Notes under the pieces: model-generated
What the model saw: the letters and a program-made list of their open reading frames with translations, nothing else
What the model was told of the DNA's origin: nothing
Databases searched by the model: none
Origin: Deltaproteobacteria bacterium
GTDB lineage: Bacteria; Desulfobacterota; Syntrophia; Syntrophales; Smithellaceae
Assembly (NCBI GenBank): GCA_012729055.1
Contig: JAAYDW010000056.1
Span: forward strand, 69,691 to 133,690
Reading direction: 5' to 3'
DNA: 64,000 nucleotides
Part shown: piece after piece, positions 51,720 through 61,012 of the stretch
Numbering within the stretch: the first letter of the stretch is position 1
Layout: each line of letters begins with the position of its first letter
Made by a program: the position numbers and the translations under genes

Positions 51720-51869
51720 AACCGATTTTGGCACAGGGACGCCCCGGATTTCAATGAAAAAAAGCCGGTATTTTTCTTGACGGGAGGCTCGCCGGTCTGT
51801 TACCGTCGCCTAGCTTCGGGAACTTCGAGCGGGAAAACCCGCTGACAATAAATCGTGCGGAGGTTTTTT

Positions 51870-52727
51870 ATGGACATTAAAAGAATATGTGTGTTGGGCG
51901 CGGGACTCATGGGCAACGGAATTGCGCAGGTATGCGCAGCGGCCGGATTCGACGTGACGCTGCGGGATATCGAGCAGCGGTTCATCGACAACGGCATGAA
52001 CACGATCCGGAAGAATCTGAACCGTGACGTGGAGAAAGGCAAAATTTCCAAGGAGCAGATGGATGCCGTCCTGGGGCGGATTCGTCCGACGCTGGATTTG
52101 AAGGAAGCGGCCGGCGACGCGGACGTGGTGGTGGAAGTGGTGATTGAACTCATGGATTTGAAGAAAAAAGTGTACGCGGAGCTGGAAGCCGTCGTACCGC
52201 CTCACTGCCTGTTTTTCACCAACACCTCGGGTTTGAGCATCACGGAAATGGCCGCCATCACCAAACGGCCGGAGCGCTTTATCGGCACGCATTTCTTCAA
52301 TCCCGTTCCCGTCATGCGCCTGCTGGAAGTCATCCGCGGCCAGCAGACCTCCGAAGAGACGGTGGAAGTTGCCCGGGCCTGGGGCAAGAAAATCGGCAAG
52401 GAAGTCGTCATGGTCAAGGAAGCGCCCGCCTTTGTCGTGAACCGCATTTTGTGCTCGATGATCAACGAAGCCTTCTTTGTCCTGGATGAAGGGCTGGCCA
52501 CGCCGGAAGACATTGATAAAGCCATGCAACTGGGTTGCAACCATCCGATCGGTCCGCTGGCGCTGGGCGACCTGATCGGCCTCGACACGCAGCTGCGGAT
52601 CTGCGAAGGCATGCACCGGGAGCTGGGCGACAAGTACCGTCCGTCGCCGCTTTTGCGCAAGCTGGTGCGCGCCGGAAACCTGGGGCGCAAGTCCGGTCGC
52701 GGCGTTTACGACTACGGCAAAAAATAA
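51870..52727 (+). CDS. 3-hydroxyacyl-CoA (3-hydroxybutyryl-CoA) dehydrogenase, copy 2
   Basis: 285 residues. The Rossmann motif is VLGAGLMGNG (7-16), the catalytic His is in GTHFFNPVPVM, and the C-terminal domain ends LGRKSGRGVYDYGKK, the usual form for 3-hydroxybutyryl-CoA dehydrogenase. The ATG at 51870 has GCGGAGG six bases upstream. It is closer to the standard family than the copy at 10148, which suggests different substrates. A bidirectional terminator follows. Confidence 0.93.
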   Translation: MDIKRICVLGAGLMGNGIAQVCAAAGFDVTLRDIEQRFIDNGMNTIRKNLNRDVEKGKISKEQMDAVLGRIRPTLDLKEAAGDADVVVEVVIELMDLKKKVYAELEAVVPPHCLFFTNTSGLSITEMAAITKRPERFIGTHFFNPVPVMRLLEVIRGQQTSEETVEVARAWGKKIGKEVVMVKEAPAFVVNRILCSMINEAFFVLDEGLATPEDIDKAMQLGCNHPIGPLALGDLIGLDTQLRICEGMHRELGDKYRPSPLLRKLVRAGNLGRKSGRGVYDYGKK

Positions 52728-52735
52728 GCGCGCTT

Positions 52736-52781
52736 AAAAAAATTGCGGCGGCCTTCGTTCGAACACGAAGGCCGCCGTTTT
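52736..52781. terminator. Bidirectional terminator between the dehydrogenase gene and rpe
   Basis: A perfect 13-bp stem CGGCGGCCTTCGT (52746-52758) with its complement (52765-52777) and a six-base loop. TTTT follows on the plus strand and a run of seven T on the minus strand, so it can end both convergent genes. Confidence 0.88.
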
Positions 52782-52825
52782 CATTGTAGGTTAAAATCGG
52801 GCAGGCGCTCTCCGGGCAGCGCGGA

Positions 52826-53485
52826 TCATGTCCCGTTGGCCGCCGCTTTCAGGGATGCGATGGTCTTGGCATAGTCGCCGGTTCCAAAGACCGCCGCGCC
52901 CGCCACCAGCACATCCGCGCCCGTCTTTGCGATGGAAGCGATGTTTTGCAGCTGGACGCCCCCGTCCACTTCCAGGAGGGGTTTTTGCGGCATCCTGGCG
53001 ATCATCTCGGACGCCCGTTTGATCTTGGACAGCGACCCGGCAATGAACTGCTGTCCCCCGAACCCGGGATTGACCGACATGATCAAAAGCAGGTCGATGT
53101 CGGAAAGAATCTCCTCGACCGCAACCAGCGGCGTTGCCGGATTCAGCGAAACGCCGGCCTTTTTTCCGGTTTTCCTGATCATCTCCAGCGTGCGATGCAG
53201 ATGATCGGCCGCCTCCACGTGGACGGTGATGTAGTCGGCGCCCGCGGCGGCGAAGGAGTCGATATACCGGTCCGGATTCGAAATCATCAGGTGGACATCG
53301 AAAGGCAGCCCGGTGGTTTTGCGCAGCGCGGCGATGAGGGCCGGACCCATCGTGATGTTGGGAACAAAGTGTCCGTCCATGACGTCCAGATGAATCCAGT
53401 CTGCGCCGGCTTTTTCCACGGCGGCGATTTCCGCGCCCAGCCTGGCGCCGTCGGCGGAAAGAATCGAAGGGGCAAGCAATTTCAT
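52826..53485 (-). CDS. rpe: Ribulose-phosphate 3-epimerase
   Basis: 219 residues, TIM barrel. It interconverts ribulose-5-phosphate and xylulose-5-phosphate. Typical phrases are [33 protein letters not shown] (catalytic Asp and metal ligands), [12 protein letters not shown] and VDGGV. The ATG at 53485 has AAAGGAG upstream. A possible promoter on the minus strand (TTGACA at 53537-53532, TATATT at 53516-53511) precedes it. Confidence 0.95.
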   Translation of the reverse strand: MKLLAPSILSADGARLGAEIAAVEKAGADWIHLDVMDGHFVPNITMGPALIAALRKTTGLPFDVHLMISNPDRYIDSFAAAGADYITVHVEAADHLHRTLEMIRKTGKKAGVSLNPATPLVAVEEILSDIDLLLIMSVNPGFGGQQFIAGSLSKIKRASEMIARMPQKPLLEVDGGVQLQNIASIAKTGADVLVAGAAVFGTGDYAKTIASLKAAANGT

Positions 53486-53510
53486 GGGGTCTCCTTTTGC
53501 GTAGCTTCCA

Positions 53511-53537
53511 AATATACCAAAGCCGGGCGCCTGTCAA
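53511..53537 (-). promoter_or_regulatory. Probable promoter of rpe
   Basis: On the minus strand TTGACA (53537-53532) and TATATT (53516-53511), with a short 15-base spacer, 25 bases before the start codon. Confidence 0.5.
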
Positions 53538-53577
53538 CCCGGATAGGCTGACAGCCTACAGCCTATCAGTCTTTTAC

Positions 53578-53604
53578 TTGACAGCAAAGGCGAAAAAATA
53601 AAAG
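53578..53604 (+). promoter_or_regulatory. Possible promoter of waaA
   Basis: TTGACA (53578-53583) and TAAAAG (53599-53604), with a 15-base spacer. The predicted RNA start falls at or next to the ATG at 53613, so the message may be leaderless. Confidence 0.45.
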
Positions 53605-53612
53605 ATGCGCGC

Positions 53613-54905
53613 ATGAGAATTCTTTATAACATGCTCCTCTGGATCGTTGCGGTTCCGGGACTTTTGTTTTTCCTCGTCAAGATGCTTCTTACGGGAAAAT
53701 ACCGTCACAGCTTTTTTCAGAGGCTCGGCGCCCGTCAAAAGCATCTGTTGGCAGACATTGGACCGGGGCCGCGAATATGGATTCATGCGGTTTCGGTGGG
53801 CGAGGTGACGGCCGCCCAGCCGGTGGTCGCCGCGCTGAAAAAGCTGCGGCCGGAGGCGCGGATCATCTTTTCCACCTCCACCGAGACCGGCCAGGGAATG
53901 GCGCAGAAGCTCGTTTCCGGCGTGGAGGCCTTCATTTATTTCCCCCTCGATTTTTCCTTTGCCGTAAACCGGATGCTGTCCTTGGTCCGGCCGGATGTCT
54001 TCGTGCTCGTGGAGACAGAGCTGTGGCCCAATTTCCTGGCCGCCTGCCGCGCGCGCGGCGTGCGCGCCGTCATGGCGAACGGCCGGATTTCCCCCCGCTC
54101 CTTTGACAAGTACCGCCGGACCCGCTTTTTCTGGAAGCGGGCGCTTTCCGACCTCCAGGAAGCCGGCATGATTTCGCAGGTTGACGCCGAACGTATCCGG
54201 GAGATCGGCTTGTCCGGAGACAAAATCCGTGTACTGGGCAACGCCAAGTACGACGGGCTCGCGGCCCTGGTCTCGCCGGAACTGCGCGAAGAGACCGTTC
54301 GCCGTTTTGACGCGCGTCCGGAGGAAAGATTTTTCGTCGCCGGCAGCACGCATCCAGGCGAAGAAGAAATTGTGATCCGGGTGTACCGGGAGCTTGCCGA
54401 CGCCGACCCGGCCCTCAAGCTCATTTTAGTGCCGCGCCACGTGGAGCGTGCCGGAGACGTAGCGGCTGTTTTGTCGCAGGCGGGATTCACGGATCTCATC
54501 CGTGTTTCGGAGATGAGAGCCGGCCGCCGGCGGGCGGCGGAGCGGGTGATCCTGGTCGATGTGATCGGCGAACTCTTTAAAGTCTATGCGCTGGCTGAGA
54601 TCGTTTATTGCGGCGGCTCGCTCGTCCCGAAGGGGGGACAGAATATTCTGGAAGCGGCGGCGTGGGGGAAGGTGATTTTTTACGGTCCCTCCATGGAAGA
54701 CTTCAGCCAGGAGGCGGCGCTTCTGGAAGCGGCGGGCGCGGGCGTGCGCATTACCTGCGAGAAGGAACTGCTGGCGGGAATGCAGAAGCTGCTGGCCGCT
54801 CCGGATGAACTGTGCGTTCGCGGAGAGAGAGGCCGGGCGGTGGTTCATGCCAACAGGGGCGCGGCCCGGCGGTATGCCGAAATGATTACCGGCTATCTGG
54901 CCTGA
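53613..54905 (+). CDS. waaA: 3-deoxy-D-manno-octulosonic acid (Kdo) transferase
   Basis: 430 residues. An N-terminal membrane anchor (about 5-25) leads into a GT30 glycosyltransferase. Phrases such as GPRIWIHAVSVGEVTAAQPVV, IFSTSTETGQGMAQ, LVETELWPNFL and GGSLVPKGGQNILEAA are characteristic. It adds Kdo to lipid A precursor, evidence for LPS and an outer membrane. There is no clear ribosome site before the ATG; a promoter overlaps the start region, so leaderless translation is possible. It diverges from rpe. Confidence 0.94.
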   Translation: MRILYNMLLWIVAVPGLLFFLVKMLLTGKYRHSFFQRLGARQKHLLADIGPGPRIWIHAVSVGEVTAAQPVVAALKKLRPEARIIFSTSTETGQGMAQKLVSGVEAFIYFPLDFSFAVNRMLSLVRPDVFVLVETELWPNFLAACRARGVRAVMANGRISPRSFDKYRRTRFFWKRALSDLQEAGMISQVDAERIREIGLSGDKIRVLGNAKYDGLAALVSPELREETVRRFDARPEERFFVAGSTHPGEEEIVIRVYRELADADPALKLILVPRHVERAGDVAAVLSQAGFTDLIRVSEMRAGRRRAAERVILVDVIGELFKVYALAEIVYCGGSLVPKGGQNILEAAAWGKVIFYGPSMEDFSQEAALLEAAGAGVRITCEKELLAGMQKLLAAPDELCVRGERGRAVVHANRGAARRYAEMITGYLA

Positions 54906-54972
54906 CGACCCCGGCGCTCCGGCTTTGCCGCCATCCGCACGGAGCCCCGGGCACAAGGCCGCGCTTGTTGTC

Positions 54973-55000
54973 TTGACAGCCGGTGAAAAGGTGGTAAAAA
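54973..55000 (+). promoter_or_regulatory. Promoter of the threonine-dehydratase-like gene
   Basis: TTGACA (54973-54978), 16 bases, TAAAAA (54995-55000), 33 bases before the ATG at 55034. Confidence 0.6.
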
Positions 55001-55033
55001 GAAACGGGCTCAATCCAGACGGGAGGTTTTGTT

Positions 55034-56017
55034 ATGCTGAAAAAATATGAAGCGGCCAGCGAACAGGTCAATCTGAACCGGACGCTCATGGCCCGGGCGC
55101 TGATCAACAAGTACCTGAACCGGACCAACCTGATCTGCTATTCGGAACTTTCCCGCCTGATCGGCTGCGAGGCTTTCGTCAAGCATGAAAATCATAATCC
55201 GACCGGATCGTTCAAAATCCGGGGCGCGCTGAATTTCTTCCATCACATGTCCAAGGAAGAGCTGGAAACCGGCATTCTCGTGGCGACCCGCGGCAACCAC
55301 GGCCTGGCGATGGCCTGGGCGGGGCAGTGGTTTCACGTGCCCTGCACCGTGGTCGTTCCGGAAAACAACAATCCGGAACTCAACCGCATCATCGAAAGCT
55401 ACGGCGCGGAGCTGATCGTGCACGGAGAAGATTTTTACGACGCCCAGTCCTACTGCGACGAACTGGTGGACAGCGCGGGCTATTACTACGTCCAGCAGGG
55501 CAACGAGCCGGAAATCCTCAACGGCATCGCCACCATGGGGCTCGAAATTCTGGAGGATCTGCCGGATGTCGATACGATCATCTGCCCCATCGGCGGCGGC
55601 GCCGGCTGCGCCTCGCTTTTGAAAACCGCGCGCGCAATCAAACCCTCGATTGAAATCATCGGCGTGGAGCCGGCCAACGCGCCGTCTTTCTACACGTCGT
55701 GGCAGAGAAAGGAAATCGTCACGCTCGATGAAGCGCACACGATCGCCGACGGGCTGGCCGCCCGGACCGTCTTTCATCTGCCGTACGTGATTCTCCGGGA
55801 CGCGATCAACGACGTCGTGCTGCTTTCCGAAGACGAAATTCTCGAAGGCGTGCGCATGGCGCTCACCGCGACGCACAACCTGGCGGAAGCCGCCGGCGCC
55901 GTTTCCCTGATAGCCGCCTGGAAAATCAGAGACCGGCTGGCGGGCAAGAAAGTGGTGATGATCATGTCCGGCGGCAATCTCAACATGGATCATCTGAAAA
56001 AAGCCATCGGCTGCTGA
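55034..56017 (+). CDS. Threonine dehydratase-like PLP enzyme
   Basis: 327 residues, fold type II PLP enzyme without a regulatory ACT domain, like catabolic threonine dehydratases. The PLP-binding Lys61 is in NPTGSFKIRGA, the phosphate loop is GGGAGCASL, and the C-terminal MSGGNLN contacts the cofactor. It would deaminate threonine (or serine) to 2-ketobutyrate, which could feed IlvB for isoleucine. Homologues include serine/threonine racemases, so the reaction is not certain. A strong GGGAGG site precedes the ATG. Confidence 0.85.
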   Translation: MLKKYEAASEQVNLNRTLMARALINKYLNRTNLICYSELSRLIGCEAFVKHENHNPTGSFKIRGALNFFHHMSKEELETGILVATRGNHGLAMAWAGQWFHVPCTVVVPENNNPELNRIIESYGAELIVHGEDFYDAQSYCDELVDSAGYYYVQQGNEPEILNGIATMGLEILEDLPDVDTIICPIGGGAGCASLLKTARAIKPSIEIIGVEPANAPSFYTSWQRKEIVTLDEAHTIADGLAARTVFHLPYVILRDAINDVVLLSEDEILEGVRMALTATHNLAEAAGAVSLIAAWKIRDRLAGKKVVMIMSGGNLNMDHLKKAIGC

Positions 56018-56051
56018 CGAGCCGGATAGCACGCCAGACGACCCCACAGGC

Positions 56052-56079
56052 AAGGCCTTTCTCTTTGCGGAAGGGCCTT
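56052..56079 (+). terminator. Weak terminator-like hairpin after the threonine-dehydratase-like gene
   Basis: AAGGCCTTTC (56052-56061) pairs with GAAGGGCCTT (56070-56079), with one wobble pair. No T-run follows, so termination is uncertain. It is 38 bases before glnS. Confidence 0.35.
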
Positions 56080-56116
56080 CCTTGAAGAATATGAAGCTAA
56101 AGGAGTTTTTTGTATT

Positions 56117-57802
56117 ATGACCGACCCCACCCCCCCCGCCGCAACCGATTTTATCCGCGACATCATTGACGAAGATCTGCGCGCCGGCCGGCACGCAGGA
56201 CGCGTGGCCACCCGTTTTCCGCCGGAGCCCAACGGCTACATCCATATCGGTCACGCCAAGTCCGTATGCCTCAACTTCGGTCTGGCGCGCCAGTACGGGG
56301 GAACCTGCAATCTCCGCCTCGACGATACGGATCCGGCGGGCGAGTCCATGGAGTTCGTGGAGTCCATCATCCGCGATATTCACTGGCTGGGCTTTGACTG
56401 GGAAGACCGTCTTTTTTACGCATCGGACTATTTCGAAAAACTTTTCGCCTTCGCCGTGGAGCTCATCAAAAAGGGGGACGCCTACGTCTGCAGCCTGAGC
56501 CCCGATGAAATCCGCGAACGCCGCGGCTCGTTTACCGAGCCGGGCCGGGAAAGTCCCTACCGCAACCGGTCGGTGGAAGAGAACCTCGACCTGTTCGAAC
56601 GGATGCGCGCCGGCGAATTTGCAGACGGCGCGCACGTCCTGCGCGCCAGGATCGACATGGCCGCGCCGAATATCGTTCTGCGCGATCCCATCCTCTACCG
56701 TATCAAGCGCGAACCCCACTACCGTACGGGAACGCAGTGGGTCATTTATCCGATGTATGATTTTGCCCACTGCCTCTCGGACGCGCTGGAAGGCATCACC
56801 CACTCCATCTGCACGCTGGAGTTTGAAAACAACCGCCCCCTCTACGACTGGATCGTGGAGCGGCTGATTGCCGCCAACCGCCCCAAGCAGATTGAATTCG
56901 CCCGTCTGAGTGTCAGCTACACGGTGCTCAGCAAACGCAGGCTGATCCAGCTGGTGCAGGAAGGCCATGTCCGCGGCTGGGACGATCCGCGCATGCCCAC
57001 CGTTTCCGGCATGCGGCGCCGCGGCTTTCCGGCGGAGGCGATCCGGAACTTCTGCGCCGAAATCGGCGTCGCCAAAAACGACAACCTCGTCGACATGGCC
57101 CTGCTCGAACACTGCGTCCGCGACGGCCTCAACGAGCGGGCGCCCCGTGCGATGTGCGTTTTGCGGCCGCTCAAAGTCGTGATCGACAATTATCCGGAAG
57201 GCCAAACGGAAGAATTCGACTGCGCCAATCATCCCCAGCGCCCCGAGATGGGAATGCGGAAGGTCCCCTTCTCCCGCGTGCTGTATATCGAGCGCGAGGA
57301 CTTCATGGAGGCGCCGCCCAGGAAATACAACCGCCTGGGGCCCGGACGGGAAGTCCGGCTGCGCAATGCCTACATCATCAAATTCGCAAGTCTGGTCAAG
57401 GACGAAAAGACGGGGGAGGTGACGGAGCTTCACTGCACCTACGATCCGGCGACCCGCAACGCCCCGCCCGCGGACGGCCGCAAGGTGCCGGGCGTGATTC
57501 ACTGGGTTTCGGCGGCGCATGCCGTGCCCGCCGAAGTGCGTCTCTACGACCGCCTGTTCACCATTGAAGATCCGGGCAGCGAGGAGGACTTTCTCCAATA
57601 CCTGAATCCGCAGTCCCTGGAAAGCCTGCCGGCCTGTTATGCGGAGCCCGGCCTGCAAAATGCCGAACCGGGAAGCGCTTACCAGTTTGAACGGGTGGGC
57701 TATTTTTGCGCCGACGAAAAGGAGTCGCAGTCCGGGCGCCCGGTGTTCAACCGGGTGGTGCCGCTGCGGGACAGCTGGACGAAAATTGCCGGGAAGGGAT
57801 AA
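56117..57802 (+). CDS. glnS: Glutaminyl-tRNA synthetase
   Basis: 561 residues, class I synthetase. The HIGH motif is at 43-46 (YIHIGHAKS), and the KMSKS equivalent is VLSKRRL. C-terminal beta-barrel anticodon-binding domains follow. It charges tRNA-Gln directly, so this organism can make Gln-tRNA without the amidotransferase route. The ATG at 56117 is preceded by AAAGGAG. A tRNA-Gln(CTG) gene lies immediately convergent, with its encoded CCA end only four bases from the glnS stop. Confidence 0.96.
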   Translation: MTDPTPPAATDFIRDIIDEDLRAGRHAGRVATRFPPEPNGYIHIGHAKSVCLNFGLARQYGGTCNLRLDDTDPAGESMEFVESIIRDIHWLGFDWEDRLFYASDYFEKLFAFAVELIKKGDAYVCSLSPDEIRERRGSFTEPGRESPYRNRSVEENLDLFERMRAGEFADGAHVLRARIDMAAPNIVLRDPILYRIKREPHYRTGTQWVIYPMYDFAHCLSDALEGITHSICTLEFENNRPLYDWIVERLIAANRPKQIEFARLSVSYTVLSKRRLIQLVQEGHVRGWDDPRMPTVSGMRRRGFPAEAIRNFCAEIGVAKNDNLVDMALLEHCVRDGLNERAPRAMCVLRPLKVVIDNYPEGQTEEFDCANHPQRPEMGMRKVPFSRVLYIEREDFMEAPPRKYNRLGPGREVRLRNAYIIKFASLVKDEKTGEVTELHCTYDPATRNAPPADGRKVPGVIHWVSAAHAVPAEVRLYDRLFTIEDPGSEEDFLQYLNPQSLESLPACYAEPGLQNAEPGSAYQFERVGYFCADEKESQSGRPVFNRVVPLRDSWTKIAGKG

Positions 57803-57806
57803 AAAA

Positions 57807-57880
57807 TGGCTGGGGAACAAGGATTCGAACCTTGATTGACGGAGTCAGAGTCCGGTGTCCTACCATTGAACGATTCCCCA
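57807..57880 (-). tRNA. tRNA-Gln, anticodon CTG
   Basis: On the minus strand the acceptor TGGGGAA pairs with TTCCCCA, followed by discriminator G and encoded CCA. The anticodon loop CTCTGAC gives CTG (57848-57846). The anticodon stem has a likely mismatch at its first pair (C-T); the T-loop GTTCGAA is standard. It reads CAG codons. Its 3' end lies four bases from the glnS stop. Confidence 0.94.
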
Positions 57881-57923
57881 GCAGGAGCGCCTGCCGAGCT
57901 TATCCGGCCTGCAAGCGGGGGGA

Positions 57924-57952
57924 ACTATAATGCGATTGATTTTATATGTCAA
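57924..57952 (-). promoter_or_regulatory. Promoter of tRNA-Gln
   Basis: On the minus strand a perfect TTGACA (57952-57947), exactly 17 bases, TATAGT (57929-57924). It is the best match to the sigma-70 consensus in the window. The RNA would start about 35 bases before the mature tRNA. Confidence 0.85.
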
Positions 57953-58099
57953 CAAAATTTCTGTGCGAAAAATTCAGTTTTTGCAAAGAGGTGTTCCGTC
58001 TTTGCGAGAATGGATTTTTCCGCGCGCGTCCTGCGTTTGACGACACACAGCAGGGAGTCAGGGGGAACCTGCCGGCAGACATCTGATGGAAATTCTTTT

Positions 58100-58135
58100 C
58101 CGGCCGCGCGCTGTGGAGTTCAAGCGCGCGGCCGG
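58100..58135 (+). promoter_or_regulatory. Long GC-rich hairpin in the plsC upstream region
   Basis: A perfect 13-bp stem CCGGCCGCGCGCT (58100-58112) with its complement (58123-58135) and a ten-base loop. It ends 30 bases before the plsC start codon. No T-run follows on either strand, so it is more likely a leader-RNA structure than a terminator. Nothing else is seen between the tRNA-Gln promoter and plsC. Confidence 0.5.
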
Positions 58136-58165
58136 TCGGAAAAAACTTCAGGAGGGCGTTGGAAG

Positions 58166-58903
58166 ATGAGATCATTGCGGGCGGCCGTGTGTCTGGCCTG
58201 GCTGGCATTCTGGTCGGCCGTTGCAACCTTGGTTCTGGCTATTCCCATCATTGCCGCCGGACTTTTGGGCCGCACCGGAAATCTGGCCTTTTCTCTCACC
58301 AAAATCTGGGCCTACATCATGCTGGCCGTCTCCTTTGTCCGCACGGAAATCGTGAACCGGGAAAAGATCGCGCCCGGAACATCCTACATCATCATGTCCA
58401 ACCACCAGTCTCTGTACGACATTCTGGCGCTGGTCACCACGCTGGGCATTCAGTACCGCTGGTTCATCAAAAAGGAGGTGCTCAAGGTTCCTCTTTTCGG
58501 ATACGGGCTTTACGCCTCGCGCAACATTTTCATCGACCGCTCCAACACCGCCCGGGCCATTGAAAGCATCAACCGGGGCATCGACCGCCTGCCCGCGGGC
58601 GTGAGCATTCTGGTGTTTCCCGAAGGCACCCGGTCGGCCGACGGACAAATTCACCCGTTTAAAAAAGGCGGCTTCATTCCGGCCGTCGAGCGCAAAATCC
58701 CCGTCTTGCCCGTGACCGTGAACGGCAGCCGCCGCGTTCTGCCCAAGGGCAGCCTCGCGCTTCGGCCGGGGAAAATCCAGGTTGTGATCGGCGACCCCAT
58801 CGAAACCGGCGCCTGCACCCACGCCGACGTTCCGGACCTGATCGACCGGACACGGCAGGCGGTGCTGGCCAACTTCCATCCGGAATATCCGGCCCGCAGC
58901 TGA
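58166..58903 (+). CDS. plsC: 1-acyl-sn-glycerol-3-phosphate acyltransferase
   Basis: 245 residues. Hydrophobic N-terminal segments (about 8-33 and 42-58) precede the acyltransferase domain with NHQSLYD (His80, Asp85) and FPEGTRS (151-157), the two family motifs. It adds the second acyl chain to lysophosphatidic acid to make phosphatidic acid at the inner membrane. The ATG at 58166 has a GGAAG site; longer frames cross the tRNA-Gln gene and are not credible. It converges with glgB. Confidence 0.93.
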   Translation: MRSLRAAVCLAWLAFWSAVATLVLAIPIIAAGLLGRTGNLAFSLTKIWAYIMLAVSFVRTEIVNREKIAPGTSYIIMSNHQSLYDILALVTTLGIQYRWFIKKEVLKVPLFGYGLYASRNIFIDRSNTARAIESINRGIDRLPAGVSILVFPEGTRSADGQIHPFKKGGFIPAVERKIPVLPVTVNGSRRVLPKGSLALRPGKIQVVIGDPIETGACTHADVPDLIDRTRQAVLANFHPEYPARS

Positions 58904-58917
58904 TCCGCTGTTCTCCG

Positions 58918-60981
58918 TTAACTTTGCAGTTCCAGAACCAGCGCGGTGCGCGTGGGAAGGTAAAGCCTCAATTCATGGCGCACGGTCTGGCCCGCGAGCA
59001 CGGGCAGCGTGCAATGGACCTGGCCGGCGAACAGACGCGCGTGGCCGCCGTAGGCCGCGTCATCCGAATCGAGAACCATCCGCCAGGCGCCGGGCGGCGC
59101 GGCGACGGGGTAGTCCGGATAAGACGCGGTCGGGTGAAAATTGAAGGCGAAGATCAGCCGACCCCGCTGAAAGACGAGCACCTTGTGGTCGTCGCGCTCG
59201 TGCAAAAGGTTGGGCCGGGGATCGGCAGGAAAGTTGCTGCGCCGCGCAAGCGCGATCATGTCCCGGTCGAAGCGGCCGAGGAGCGCATATTTCAAATCCG
59301 GGTCGTCCGCCAGATGCCACTGGCGCCTGGCGTAGGCATAGGACCAGCCGTTTCCCTCCCGCGGAAAATCGATCCATTCGGGATGTCCGAATTCGTTGCC
59401 CATGAAATTCTGATAGCCGTGGCCGGCGGCGGCCAGAGTAATCAGCCGGATCATTTTATGCAGAGCCACGGCCCGGTCGATGGTCGGGTCCGGATCGTGG
59501 AGGCTCATGTGGCCGTACATCGCCGCGTCGGCCATCCGGAAGATCAGCGTCTTGTCGCCGACCAGCGCCTGATCGTGAGATTCAACGTAGCTTGCGGTTT
59601 TTTCTTCGCCGCGCCGGTTGGTAAGCTCGTACCACAGGTGTCCCATCGGCCAGTCTTCATCGCGAAAGTTCCTGACAAGCCCAATCCAGAAATCCGCAAT
59701 GCCCATCGCCAGGCGGTAGTCGAAGCCGATGCCGCCTTTTGCCGCCGGCAGGGCCAGCGCCGGCATGCCGCTCACGTCTTCGGCGAGCGTGACGGCGCGC
59801 GGCCGTACGCTGTGGACAACACGGTTGGCGAGCGCCAGGTACACCAGGGCGTCTTCATCGACGTCGGGATTGAAGTAGTCGTCGTAGGACGTGAAGGTTT
59901 TGCCCAGACCGTGGTCGCGGTAAAGCATGGAGGTGATGCCGTCAAAGCGGAAGCCGTCAAGCCGGTATTCGGAAAGCCAGAAGCGGCAATTCGACAGCAG
60001 AAACCGCAAAACCTCCGTTTTGCCGTAGTCGAAGCAACGCGATCCCCAGGCCTCGTGAACGCCGCGGCGGCCGGCGTGGAAATATAAATCGGAGGTTCCG
60101 TCAAAACGGCTGAGGCCTTCCACGTCGTTGCCGACGGCATGCGAATGGATGAGATCCATGATCACGCAGAGCCGTGCGCCGTGGGCCGCGTCGATCAGTT
60201 CTTTCAGTTCTTCCGGCGTTCCGAAGCGCGACGAGGCGGCAAAAAAGCTGGACACGTGGTAGCCGAAGGAGGCGTAGTACGGATGTTCCTGAATGCCCAT
60301 CAGTTGCAGCGCGTTGTAGCCGGACCGGACGATGCGCGGCAAAATACGCTCGGTGAATTCGCGATAGGTCCCGATCCGGCCTTCCTCCTGGGCCATGCCG
60401 ATGTGGGCTTCGTAAATCAGGAGAGGCGCGGGCGGCGGCGGAGGAGCGTACCGCCAGGCATAGGCCTGCGGCGTCCAGACCTGGGCGTTGAAAATCAGGC
60501 TTACCGGATCCTGAACGACGCGCCGGGCGTAAGCGGGGATGCGGTCACCGCTGCCGCCGGGCCATTCGAGAAAGAGGCGGTAAAGGTCGCCGTGCGCGAG
60601 GCGCTCGGCCGGCAGGCGGATTTCCCAGACGCCGTCTGCCGCGGGCGCGAGCGCCCAGTCGCTGTGCGGCTTCCAGCCTGTCCGGTCGCCGATCAGGTGC
60701 ACGGCGTCGGCATAGGGAGCCCATTCCCGGAAAATCCACTCATTTCCTTTTTTATGCAGGCCGAAATAGTCGTGCGCCATGGTCAGAGCCGTCCGTTCGC
60801 GCCGGAGGTATTTTTCCCGCGCGGCAATGCGCGAAAAAAGATTTTTCAGCCACTCCGCGTATGGTCGCAGATAGGGATCTCCTGCAAGCAGACCTTCGAT
60901 CTGCGCTGTGGGACCGGGCCGTTCAGCTGGGGCAGGACGGGCGCGGGGGCGGCGCTTTCGGGTGTGAGGGATTTTCGCCAT
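58918..60981 (-). CDS. glgB: 1,4-alpha-glucan branching enzyme, eukaryote/Bacteroidetes-like type
   Basis: 687 residues, GH13 enzyme. A basic Pro/Arg tail (1-25) and a CBM48-like N-terminal domain precede the catalytic barrel with DLIHSHA (276-282), nucleophile Asp347 in DGFRFDG, acid/base Glu401 in LAEDVSGMP, and Asp470 in ESHDQ. Phrases like GITSMLYRDHG and GNEFGHPEWIDFPREGNGWSY recall the animal/plant-type branching enzyme rather than E. coli GlgB. It is the last gene of the glgP-glgA-glgB operon, 31 bases after glgA. Confidence 0.93.
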   Translation of the reverse strand: MAKIPHTRKRRPRARPAPAERPGPTAQIEGLLAGDPYLRPYAEWLKNLFSRIAAREKYLRRERTALTMAHDYFGLHKKGNEWIFREWAPYADAVHLIGDRTGWKPHSDWALAPAADGVWEIRLPAERLAHGDLYRLFLEWPGGSGDRIPAYARRVVQDPVSLIFNAQVWTPQAYAWRYAPPPPPAPLLIYEAHIGMAQEEGRIGTYREFTERILPRIVRSGYNALQLMGIQEHPYYASFGYHVSSFFAASSRFGTPEELKELIDAAHGARLCVIMDLIHSHAVGNDVEGLSRFDGTSDLYFHAGRRGVHEAWGSRCFDYGKTEVLRFLLSNCRFWLSEYRLDGFRFDGITSMLYRDHGLGKTFTSYDDYFNPDVDEDALVYLALANRVVHSVRPRAVTLAEDVSGMPALALPAAKGGIGFDYRLAMGIADFWIGLVRNFRDEDWPMGHLWYELTNRRGEEKTASYVESHDQALVGDKTLIFRMADAAMYGHMSLHDPDPTIDRAVALHKMIRLITLAAAGHGYQNFMGNEFGHPEWIDFPREGNGWSYAYARRQWHLADDPDLKYALLGRFDRDMIALARRSNFPADPRPNLLHERDDHKVLVFQRGRLIFAFNFHPTASYPDYPVAAPPGAWRMVLDSDDAAYGGHARLFAGQVHCTLPVLAGQTVRHELRLYLPTRTALVLELQS

Positions 60982-61012
60982 ACGGGTTTGGCCTCCGGAA
61001 TGGTCTGGATGA

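Noticed and set aside
55010-57820. A 936-codon open frame on the minus strand opposite the threonine-dehydratase-like gene and glnS
   Set aside because: It runs across two certain genes and ends in the tRNA-Gln region; its translation is rich in His/Arg/Gly with no domain, as expected for an antisense shadow.
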